Made by a program: the position numbers and the translations under genes. This document shows, in pieces, positions 1 through 5,907 of a stretch of 11,742 nt of DNA. Every line of letters begins with the position of its first letter. Position 1 is the stretch's first letter. Origin of the DNA: Lachnospiraceae bacterium UBA3785 (GTDB lineage: Bacteria > Bacillota > Clostridia > Lachnospirales > Lachnospiraceae). The notes below the pieces were generated by a model, which saw nothing but the letters and a program-made list of their open reading frames with translations, had not been told where the DNA came from and ran no database searches. Where the stretch lies: positions 4,662 through 16,403 of the forward strand of contig DFFD01000210.1 in NCBI GenBank assembly GCA_002369495.1, read 5' to 3'.

Positions 1-198
1 CCCGGCAGAGGCCGCATTTAAGCCGGATTCCTGCGGGATGGTCCCGGCGGAAGCCGTATTTGCACCGGATTCCTGGGGGCCGGTCCCGGAGGCAGATATA
101 TTATCGCCGGATCCTTCTGAAAGGGTCTCTGACGAAGCTGTATTGAGGACAGAAGCCTCCGGGCCGGCAGCTGAAGAAGCTGCATCTACACCGGATCC
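1..198 (-). repeat. Degenerate 42-base in-frame tandem repeat in the FtsK linker
   Basis: Read on the minus strand, the last 66 codons fall into 14-residue units: GSGVDAASSAAGPE (198-157), ASVLNTASSETLSE (156-115), GSGDNISASGTGPQ (114-73), ESGANTASAGTIPQ (72-31) and a partial ESGLNAASAG (30-1). The consensus is roughly x-S-G-x-N-x-A-S-A-G-T-x-P-Q/E. The units nearest the window edge are the most alike, so the array probably continues outside the window. A poorer, 13-residue-like copy (GSGFTSFSETGFK) precedes the first unit. The unit is a whole number of codons, so gain or loss of copies would keep the frame. Confidence 0.85.
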
Positions 199-1839
199 CT
201 TGAAACCTGTCTCGGAGAAAGATGTGAAACCGCTGCCCCGTGCGCCGGGAGTCTGAGGCTTCGGGAGCTTTGAGCCGTCGGACACCTGGCCGGGTTCTGT
301 GACATGGATGGCGTGGACATCCGGAGCGGCTCCCCGTCTTCCGGAATCTGTAAGATCCGAAGCGGGATACAGACCGTTCCCCCTTCCTGCCTGAGAGGCC
401 GCGGAGCCGCCTGCCCGGGCGATCAGTTCCGTTTCGCCGGGGTAAGAAGAGTCCCGGCGGCCGGCATCTCCTCTGCCCCTTCCGGAAGAGCCTTCCCCTG
501 AAACCGGCATACGATCATAGTGCAGGCTGTCAGAAGGTTTATAGTCCTGCACTGAGTGAATAAAACGAGTTCCCTCCGGATCCGGTGAACTCCTGCCTGC
601 ATCCGTGTAAACAGATGTGCCGGCAGCCTTCCGGGCCTTTGCAGGAATTGTCAGAGCGTCTTCATTTTCATCGGGCAGGACTATGATTTCATGTACATCC
701 CTGGAAGACATAGGGGCCGGGCTGATTCGTCCGCCTCTGCTTCTGCTGTTTTTTCCGCCCTTTCCTGGAAGGGACTTCTGACCGCTTCCGGAGGCCCTGT
801 CCAGCCGGGTGTGTTCGAGATCGACAGAAATGTCCGCGGCGGACCGCCTGTTCTTTTTAGGGGATTCGGATGCGTCAGCCTGTGCGGATCTTTGAGACAT
901 GCGCTGCAGCTCCCGCTCCTGGCGGTGAAGAATACGGTCAGTGTCTCTCTCGATCTGGTCTTCTCTCTCCCTTGCCCACTCTTCCAGCCTGCGCTGCCGG
1001 TACATGGCGCGACGCTGCGCGAAACCGGGACGGTCATCCTCCTGCCGTCTGCGCTGCCAGGCATGGATTGCCGAGGAGGGAGATACCTGCAGAAGCAGGA
1101 TGAGGGCGATGATTCCGGCACCGATCAGCAGAAGCACACTTCCGACCAGCCGGAAGGCGTAATAGAGCACAGATGCCAGCGCGCCGCCTATGACTCCTCC
1201 GCCTATTCGCTGTTCCGCGCATAATTTAAAAGTACTCTTCACACTGAAAACAAGATCCAGAGGATTTTTTCCTGTGGAATGCAGATATAGATGGCCGCCG
1301 GTCTCAACAATGAGAAGGATCAGCAGCAGGGCAAGCATACGGACCTGCATCCGCTGTCCGCCTTTTCCGGTGATCATAAAATAGCAGGCGGCAAAAAGAT
1401 AAAACGGCACGCCCCAGGCTCCGATGCCGAAGAGGCCGAACATTATTTCTCCCAGCACTCTTCCGACGCCTCCTCCGAAGTTGAGAAGAGAAAGAAAGAG
1501 AAAAGACATGATTATGAGCAGCACAACAAGCGTGATGTCTTCCCTGACTTCACGCTCTCTCGCCTCTCTGTTTCGGACCGCCTGCTTCCTGGCTTCCGCC
1601 CTGCGGTCAACAGTATTTTTTGTCCCTTTTCCACGCCCGGATGAGGACCTGGAAGATGCTCCGTTCTTTGCGCGTTTCGCGCCGGCCGAAGAGGCCTTTG
1701 CGGAAGAACTCTTTCCTGCGGAACCTGCGGAGGAAGACTTCCGGGTTCCGCTCCCGGAGCGCACGGTTCCTCCGGAACCTGCCCTGCCGGAAGAACTTTT
1801 ACCGGTGTTCTTCGTCCTCGTCTTTGTACTCTGTGCCAT
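1..1839 (-). CDS. ftsK: FtsK/SpoIIIE family DNA translocase, N-terminal part (3' end beyond window)
   Basis: The minus strand stays open for 613 codons from ATG 1839-1837 to the window edge with no stop, so the gene is cut by the window. Residues 1-100 are a Lys/Arg/Ser/Gly/Ala-rich, low-complexity cytosolic head. Membrane segments follow at about 102-121, 129-157, 166-186 and 213-251 (the last is long enough to be two). They include the Gly-rich GGGVIGG stretch (213-219) that resembles the FtsK 4TM domain. A basic, Glu/Arg-rich probable coiled coil (about 261-320) and a long disordered Ser/Gly/Pro linker come next. The linker ends in 14-residue repeats. The ATPase motor and gamma domain would lie beyond the left edge, so the call rests on membrane architecture and linker. 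Family members pump DNA through the closing division or sporulation septum. A GGGAG site lies four bases before the ATG. The Arg codons are rich in AGG/AGA, unlike the neighbours. A different membrane protein with a long linker is possible but less likely. Confidence 0.83.
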   Translation of the reverse strand, partial: MAQSTKTRTKNTGKSSSGRAGSGGTVRSGSGTRKSSSAGSAGKSSSAKASSAGAKRAKNGASSRSSSGRGKGTKNTVDRRAEARKQAVRNREAREREVREDITLVVLLIIMSFLFLSLLNFGGGVGRVLGEIMFGLFGIGAWGVPFYLFAACYFMITGKGGQRMQVRMLALLLILLIVETGGHLYLHSTGKNPLDLVFSVKSTFKLCAEQRIGGGVIGGALASVLYYAFRLVGSVLLLIGAGIIALILLLQVSPSSAIHAWQRRRQEDDRPGFAQRRAMYRQRRLEEWAREREDQIERDTDRILHRQERELQRMSQRSAQADASESPKKNRRSAADISVDLEHTRLDRASGSGQKSLPGKGGKNSRSRGGRISPAPMSSRDVHEIIVLPDENEDALTIPAKARKAAGTSVYTDAGRSSPDPEGTRFIHSVQDYKPSDSLHYDRMPVSGEGSSGRGRGDAGRRDSSYPGETELIARAGGSAASQAGRGNGLYPASDLTDSGRRGAAPDVHAIHVTEPGQVSDGSKLPKPQTPGARGSGFTSFSETGFKGSGVDAASSAAGPEASVLNTASSETLSEGSGDNISASGTGPQESGANTASAGTIPQESGLNAASAG

Positions 1840-1930
1840 GAAACTCCCTGTGTATATAGTTGAAAAATGCCGCAGCTTTGGGCTTCAATACCTGAAAGAG
1901 GCATGAGAAGACCCAAAAATACGGCTGAAG

Positions 1931-2128
1931 TCAGATGTCAAAATCATCATCCTCAGAGATCTCGATATCAAAGTGATCCTGGTCCCCGGGGATATCCCAT
2001 TCATCCGCAAGGTCAAATTCCATGCGGATGTGAGGCTTTCTCCTGGGTACCGGAAGGGGATTTTTAAGATATCTTCCGGGTTCGGGATCCGGGGAATTGG
2101 AAGGAATCATGTTGATTCGTTCTGCCAT
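1931..2128 (-). CDS. Small acidic protein of unknown function
   Basis: This 65-residue protein has no function I can recognise. The N-terminal half is Pro- and Arg-containing (residues about 9-35, with PDPEPGRY and VPRRKPH). The C-terminal third is strongly acidic and ends in SEDDDFDI. There is no signal peptide or membrane segment. A GGAGGT site (minus strand, 2147-2142) lies 13 bases before the ATG, which is a long spacing. No other in-frame start exists between them. The gene sits between yebC and ftsK, same strand, 91 bases before ftsK, so the two may share a transcript. The composition and the conserved-looking head argue for a real gene rather than chance, but the case rests on composition, strand and the ribosome binding site alone. 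Confidence 0.6.
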   Translation of the reverse strand: MAERINMIPSNSPDPEPGRYLKNPLPVPRRKPHIRMEFDLADEWDIPGDQDHFDIEISEDDDFDI

Positions 2129-2153
2129 ACCACTGACTGTGACCTCCGTTTAT

Positions 2154-2180
2154 AAAAAAGATCCTATCAAGGAAGATAGG
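2154..2180 (-). terminator. Rho-independent terminator, possibly an attenuator
   Basis: On the minus strand CCTATC pairs with GATAGG around a six-base loop (TTCCTT). After three bases comes a run of six T. It lies about 100 bases after the yebC stop, so it can end yebC transcripts. Its T-run ends only six bases before the GGAGGT site of the small acidic gene, leaving no room for a separate promoter between them. Downstream transcription must therefore read through it or start inside it. Confidence 0.7.
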
Positions 2181-2210
2181 GCAGCCATGTGCCTTGGGCA
2201 CAAAGCTGCC
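2180..2210 (-). other. Long stem-loop just upstream of the terminator
   Basis: GGCAGC (2180-2185) pairs with GCTGCC (2205-2210), and GTGCC (2189-2193) pairs with GGCAC (2197-2201). A symmetric three-by-three internal loop separates the two stems, and the apical loop has three bases. No T-run follows on either strand, so this is not a terminator by itself. It directly abuts the terminator hairpin and shares the base at 2180 with it. I do not recognise a known riboswitch class. Confidence 0.55.
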
Positions 2211-2235
2211 TCTGATTTCAAAAGTGCATGGGTCT

Positions 2236-2256
2236 GACTCTCAAAAAGGGAGAGCC
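2236..2256 (-). other. Short stem-loop after yebC
   Basis: On the minus strand GGCTCTC pairs with GAGAGTC (seven pairs with one G-T wobble) around a seven-base pyrimidine loop. It is the first of three successive hairpins between the yebC stop and the small acidic gene. There is no T-run after the stem, so a role in mRNA 3'-end protection or leader folding is more likely than termination. Confidence 0.4.
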
Positions 2257-2280
2257 GGAAGATGATCCGAAGGCGGACGA

Positions 2281-3018
2281 TTACTCGTCGTCCTCGTCCC
2301 AGTTGTGATAGACGGCCTGAACATCGTCGTCATCTTCGAGAATATCAAGAATGCGGCGGATCTGTTTGACCGCGTTTTCGTCAGTCAGGGTGACATAGTT
2401 CTGGGGGATCATAGTCACTTCAGCGGATACTGTCGCGATACCCTCATCGTCGAGCGCTTTCTTGACGGCATCGAAATCGTCTTCGGATGTGACCACTTCA
2501 AAGCTGTCCTCTTCTTCCTTCAGATCCTCTGCGCCCGCGTCAAGGACCAGCATCATGAGGTCGTCCGCGCTCAGGTCGCACTCTTCGCGGTCAATGATGA
2601 TCTGGCCGCGCTTGTCGAACATGAAGGAGACACAGCCGGGGGTTCCGATGTTTCCGCCGCCCTTGGAGAAAGCGGCGCGGACATTTGCGGCCGTGCGGTT
2701 CTGGTTGTCAGTCAGGGTGTCAACGATGACCGCGATTCCGTTGGGACCGTAGCCCTCATAGGTATTGTACTGGTAATTGACATTGCCCACATCTCCGGCA
2801 GCCTTTTTGATACCGCGTTCGATCGTGTCATTGGGAACGTTGTTGGCTTTTGCCTTCTCAATGACTTTGGCAAGCTTGTAGTTGTTGGAGGGATCGGGAC
2901 CGCCTTCTTTGACAGCGACTGCAATTTCTCTGCCTATGATCGTAAAGATCTTGCCCTTGGCGGCGTCGTTCTTCTCCTTTTTATGCTTGATGTTGGCAAA
3001 TTTTGAATGTCCTGACAT
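2281..3018 (-). CDS. yebC: YebC/PmpR/TACO1-family regulatory or translation factor
   Basis: This 245-residue protein has the usual family length and the hallmark start MSGHSKFANIKHKK (1-14). The Asn/Gly-rich core follows (YEGYGPNG at about 88-95, then TDNQNRTAANVR and FSKGGGNIG). The C-terminal part is acidic, with a DEDDE tail. Family members were long described as DNA-binding regulators (PmpR in Pseudomonas, YebC in E. coli). More recent work on TACO1 and Bacillus YebC2 points to relief of ribosome stalling, notably at proline runs. The sequence alone does not separate the two roles. AGGAG lies five bases before the ATG. The gene follows alr by 104 bases and has its own promoter in that gap. 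Stem-loops and a terminator follow the stop. Confidence 0.95.
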   Translation of the reverse strand: MSGHSKFANIKHKKEKNDAAKGKIFTIIGREIAVAVKEGGPDPSNNYKLAKVIEKAKANNVPNDTIERGIKKAAGDVGNVNYQYNTYEGYGPNGIAVIVDTLTDNQNRTAANVRAAFSKGGGNIGTPGCVSFMFDKRGQIIIDREECDLSADDLMMLVLDAGAEDLKEEEDSFEVVTSEDDFDAVKKALDDEGIATVSAEVTMIPQNYVTLTDENAVKQIRRILDILEDDDDVQAVYHNWDEDDE

Positions 3019-3075
3019 ACATACTCCTTCTGACCGGCATAGCCGTTAATATATATAAATTAAACGTCAAATTTT

Positions 3076-3104
3076 ATCATAGCATTTTTTTCGTTATGAA
3101 TCAA
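3076..3104 (-). promoter_or_regulatory. Sigma-A-type promoter of yebC
   Basis: On the minus strand TTGATT (3104-3099) and TATGAT (3081-3076) are separated by exactly 17 bases, and a TG one base before the -10 box makes it an extended -10. The expected start near 3069 gives a leader of about 50 bases that contains an AT-rich stretch and a small CGGC-TAT-GCCG hairpin before the ribosome binding site. The -35 box begins about 19 bases after the alr stop codon, and I see no terminator between alr and this promoter. Confidence 0.75.
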
Positions 3105-3122
3105 GAAAATGTTTCCGCCGAT

Positions 3123-4286
3123 TCACACCAGCGCGCGCACGGAAATGCATTTTCCTTCCCGCATATAATGCCGCGGCACGCGTTTTGAGATATCGCACAC
3201 GAGTTCATAGTTGAATCTCCCGGAGAGAGCCCCGATCTCCTCCGCCGTGATCGTCTCCTCTCCCTGCGTCCCCATGAGCACGGCCTCGTCGCCGCGGACT
3301 GCATCCGGGATATCCGAGACGTCAACCATGAACTGGTCCATACAGACGCGGCCGAGGATCGGAGCCTTTCTGCCCCGGATCAGCACATGGCCCTTATTTG
3401 AGAGGAGCCGCGGATAACCGTCCGCGTAGCCGACCGGGATCGTGGCAACCCTCATGGTCTTCTCCGTCCGGAACGTTCCGCCATAGCTGATCTCCGCCCC
3501 TGCGGAAAGCTCCTTCACGTAGCTTATGTGGCTCACAAGTCTCATGACCGGCTTAAGGGGCTTCACCTCATCCTTTACCTCGTCGGAGGGAAGCAGGCCA
3601 TAGAGCGTGATGCCGGCGCGGACCATGGAGAGGTTTGCATTTTTCAGGCGGAAAATGCCCGCACTGTTGCTCGCGTGACGGATCGGAATCTCTACGCCGG
3701 CCTCATCGAGCTTCTTCGAGAAAGCCATGTACCGGGAGAGCTGTCTTTCCGCCGGCGCGATCGACGGCTCGTCCGCCCTTGCAAAATGCGTAAACAGGCC
3801 TTCGATCACAAGATGCGGCAGCGCCGCGATCTTTTTTACTTCTTCCACCGAAGCGTCCGTGTCCGCAAAGCCGATACGGCTCATGCCGGTGTCGAGTGCG
3901 ATGTGCACGAAAGCTTTCTTGCCGAGCGTTCCCGCAAGACGGGAGATTTCCTCCGCAGTCCCGTAATCGAACACCGTAAAGCGGATGTCGTAGTCGATCA
4001 TGTCCGGCCAGCATTCGGGAAATGTATACCCGAGCGTCAGGATCGGCTTCCGGATCCCGTTTCTACGGAGCTCCATGCCTTCCTCTGCGGCGGCTACCGC
4101 AAATCCCCAGACATACGGGTAATCTTCGATGAGGTGCGCGATCTCGACCGCGCCGTGCCCGTAGGCGTCCGCCTTGATGACGGCGGTGATCTTCGTCTCC
4201 GGCGAGATCTTCTGCCTCATCGATTCCATATTGAAGGCCACAGCGTCAAGGTCGATCTCGGCGCGGACTCTCATATTCTTTTCCAT
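3123..4286 (-). CDS. alr: Alanine racemase
   Basis: This PLP-dependent enzyme interconverts L- and D-alanine in the cytosol, supplying D-Ala for peptidoglycan. At 387 residues it has the full family length. The PLP lysine is K38 in AVIKADAYGHG (35-45). The second catalytic residue is Y268 in ISYGGTF, at the start of the C-terminal beta domain. GYADGYPR (286-293) and GRVCMDQFMVDVS (about 312-324) are further family signatures. AAGGAGG lies seven bases before the ATG, and its first bases overlap the nnr stop codon, so translation is likely coupled to nnr. A start at Met5 (MRVRAEIDLDAV) is possible, but the ribosome binding site fits the first Met. The nnr-alr pairing is common in Firmicutes, often with acpS and a MazEF pair nearby, which are not seen here. 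Confidence 0.97.
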   Translation of the reverse strand: MEKNMRVRAEIDLDAVAFNMESMRQKISPETKITAVIKADAYGHGAVEIAHLIEDYPYVWGFAVAAAEEGMELRRNGIRKPILTLGYTFPECWPDMIDYDIRFTVFDYGTAEEISRLAGTLGKKAFVHIALDTGMSRIGFADTDASVEEVKKIAALPHLVIEGLFTHFARADEPSIAPAERQLSRYMAFSKKLDEAGVEIPIRHASNSAGIFRLKNANLSMVRAGITLYGLLPSDEVKDEVKPLKPVMRLVSHISYVKELSAGAEISYGGTFRTEKTMRVATIPVGYADGYPRLLSNKGHVLIRGRKAPILGRVCMDQFMVDVSDIPDAVRGDEAVLMGTQGEETITAEEIGALSGRFNYELVCDISKRVPRHYMREGKCISVRALV

Positions 4287-4298
4287 GATTGATCCTCC

Positions 4299-5798
4299 TT
4301 ACAGCTCCGGAATATCCGCGAGAGCCTTTATGATATCGGATGCGAGCATGCTCAGCTCTCCGCATTTTGCTTTTGCCCTGTCGCCGGCCCGTCCGTGCAG
4401 GAAGGCCGCGAGCGCGCCCGCGTAAGCCGGCTCGGTCCCCTGTGCGAGAAGTCCCGCCAGGATGCCCGTCAGCACGTCGCCGCTGCCGGCAGCCGCCATC
4501 CCGGCGTTGCCGGACGTGTTGATAAAGGTGAGCCCGCCCGGGTCCGCAATGACGGTCCGCGCGTCCTTGAGCAGGACCTGCGCGCCGGAATCCCCGGCAA
4601 AGGCGAGTGCTTCGCCGACCGGGTCATTTTTCAGCTCATAGATCTTCTTGCCGGTGAGCCGGGCCATCTCGCCCATGTGGGGCGTGATAAAGAGCGCTCC
4701 CTCGTGACGGCTCAGAAGCTGCGTGTCCTTCCCGATCACGTTGAGACCGTCCGCGTCGATGACGAGCGGCAGTCTGCAGGTGGCAAGCAGGATCTCTGTG
4801 ATAAGGCGCGTCCGGCTGTTATTGCCGAGGCCCGGGCCCGCCGCCGCGACGTCCGCCCAGGCAAGGTTCCTCTCGATCAGTGCCGGGAGATCCTCATCGC
4901 GCTCATACGTTTCGAGCAGGGCCTCCGGCAGGGCGGTCTGGACGATGATACGGTTGGCTTCCTCCGTCAGGATCTTCACCATCCCGCAGCCGGACCTGAG
5001 CGCAGCCTCCGCGGCAAAAAGCGCCGCTCCGCACATGCCTTTGGAGCCGGCGATCACAAGCACCTTTCCGAAGGTCCCCTTGTTGCCGGAAGGATCCCTC
5101 TTCGGAAGAAGACTGCCGATATCGTCATCCGTCAGCGCAAAGATCCTGTACGGGTTTTCTTCGAGGAGTTTTGTGTCGTCATAGATCCCGATCTCCTCAA
5201 TCACGAGCCTGCCCGTATACAGGGCTCCCGGATACAGCAGCTCTCCGGCCTTCGCGCACTCCATCGTGACGGTGACGTTTGCCTGCACCGCGCATCCGCA
5301 GACGCTCCCGGTATCCGCACTGATCCCGGAAGGGATGTCCGCCGCAATGACAAACGCGGGGGATTCGTTGATCGCCATGATCGTCTCCGCCGCGCGCCCC
5401 TCGACGTCCCGGGCGAGCCCGGTCCCGAAGACCGCATCGACGATGATATCGTACTCATTCATGTCCGGCGCGGCCGTCTCCTGCACTTTAAGGAGCCGGC
5501 AGGAAGCCATCTGGGCGGCCATGTCCGCTGAGAAGCGGGTTTCATTTCCGACAATATAAAGCTCAGGCTGATAGCCTTTTATAAAAAGGATCCGGGCCAG
5601 CGCAGCGCCGTCGCCGCCGTTGTTGCCGGTCCCGCAGACAATCAGGATCCGGGCAGACCGGTCCTTCGCCGCTCTCTCGACTTCCCTGAAAATCCCGAGC
5701 GCGGCCCGTTCCATGAGTACCGCCGAGGGAACCTTAAGGTTATTGATCGTGTTGGCGTCCATCGCCCGCATTTCATCCGAAGTGACCACATGAAGCAT
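4299..5798 (-). CDS. nnr: Bifunctional NAD(P)H-hydrate epimerase / ADP-dependent NAD(P)H-hydrate dehydratase
   Basis: This metabolite-repair enzyme has two domains. The N-terminal YjeF_N epimerase domain (about 1-215) converts R- to S-NAD(P)HX. Its motifs are GTGNNGGDG (56-64), DAVFGTGL (121-128) and DIPSG (154-158). The C-terminal ribokinase-like dehydratase domain (about 225-499) restores NAD(P)H using ADP. Its motifs are KGTFGKVLVIAGS (240-252), GPGLG (321-325), DADGLN (348-353), TPHMGE (372-377) and GSGDVLTG (438-445, probable catalytic base D441). The 499-residue length is normal for the fusion. I chose ATG 5798-5796 (MLHVVTSDEM) because GAGGAGGTGG lies just upstream. An upstream in-frame ATG at 5888 would place the promoter inside the gene. 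It is the first gene of an nnr-alr operon and is divergent from the ABC-F gene. Confidence 0.95.
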   Translation of the reverse strand: MLHVVTSDEMRAMDANTINNLKVPSAVLMERAALGIFREVERAAKDRSARILIVCGTGNNGGDGAALARILFIKGYQPELYIVGNETRFSADMAAQMASCRLLKVQETAAPDMNEYDIIVDAVFGTGLARDVEGRAAETIMAINESPAFVIAADIPSGISADTGSVCGCAVQANVTVTMECAKAGELLYPGALYTGRLVIEEIGIYDDTKLLEENPYRIFALTDDDIGSLLPKRDPSGNKGTFGKVLVIAGSKGMCGAALFAAEAALRSGCGMVKILTEEANRIIVQTALPEALLETYERDEDLPALIERNLAWADVAAAGPGLGNNSRTRLITEILLATCRLPLVIDADGLNVIGKDTQLLSRHEGALFITPHMGEMARLTGKKIYELKNDPVGEALAFAGDSGAQVLLKDARTVIADPGGLTFINTSGNAGMAAAGSGDVLTGILAGLLAQGTEPAYAGALAAFLHGRAGDRAKAKCGELSMLASDIIKALADIPEL

Positions 5799-5823
5799 AT
5801 CGTCCACCTCCTCAATGCCCCCT

Positions 5824-5852
5824 ATTATAGACTTCTCGCCCCGCATGTTCAA
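5824..5852 (-). promoter_or_regulatory. Sigma-A-type promoter of nnr-alr
   Basis: On the minus strand TTGAAC (5852-5847), a 17-base spacer and a perfect TATAAT (5829-5824) form a strong promoter. The expected start near 5817 gives a leader of about 19 bases with a GGAGG site. Seven bases separate its -35 box from the candidate -35 box of the divergent ABC-F promoter. Confidence 0.85.
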
Positions 5853-5859
5853 GTTTTTG

Positions 5860-5888
5860 TGGAAATAACGCGAAAACTCATGTATCAT
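5860..5888 (+). promoter_or_regulatory. Candidate promoter of the ABC-F gene
   Basis: TGGAAA (5860-5865), a 17-base spacer and TATCAT (5883-5888) form a moderate match. The predicted start near 5895 would leave a leader of only about 13 bases that begins inside the GGTGGAGG ribosome binding site. The position is therefore uncertain, and a start slightly upstream is possible. Confidence 0.3.
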
Positions 5889-5907
5889 AGCATGGTGGAG
5901 GACAATT

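Noticed and set aside
691..1906. Several open frames on the plus strand opposite the left-edge gene
   Set aside because: The minus strand carries one uninterrupted 613-codon frame with FtsK-type architecture. The plus-strand frames are fragments of its complement.
1840..1930. Possible promoter for ftsK in the 91-base gap (a TATATA box is present)
   Set aside because: No -35 box at proper spacing, and the start would fall on the ribosome binding site. Co-transcription from upstream is as likely.
2148..2281. Known riboswitch class in the leader before the small acidic gene
   Set aside because: I compared it mentally with the common classes (preQ1, SAM, fluoride, guanidine, c-di-GMP, ZTP) and saw no matching conserved core.
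3528..4292. 254-codon open frame on the plus strand, antisense to alr
   Set aside because: Shadow of the alanine racemase gene. No family resemblance.
4395..5531. 378-codon open frame on the plus strand, antisense to nnr
   Set aside because: Shadow of the nnr gene. The composition is Arg/Asp-rich with no motif and no ribosome binding site.
5799..5888. Longer N-terminus for nnr starting at 5888
   Set aside because: It would translate the promoter and ribosome binding site and adds a head not seen in the family.
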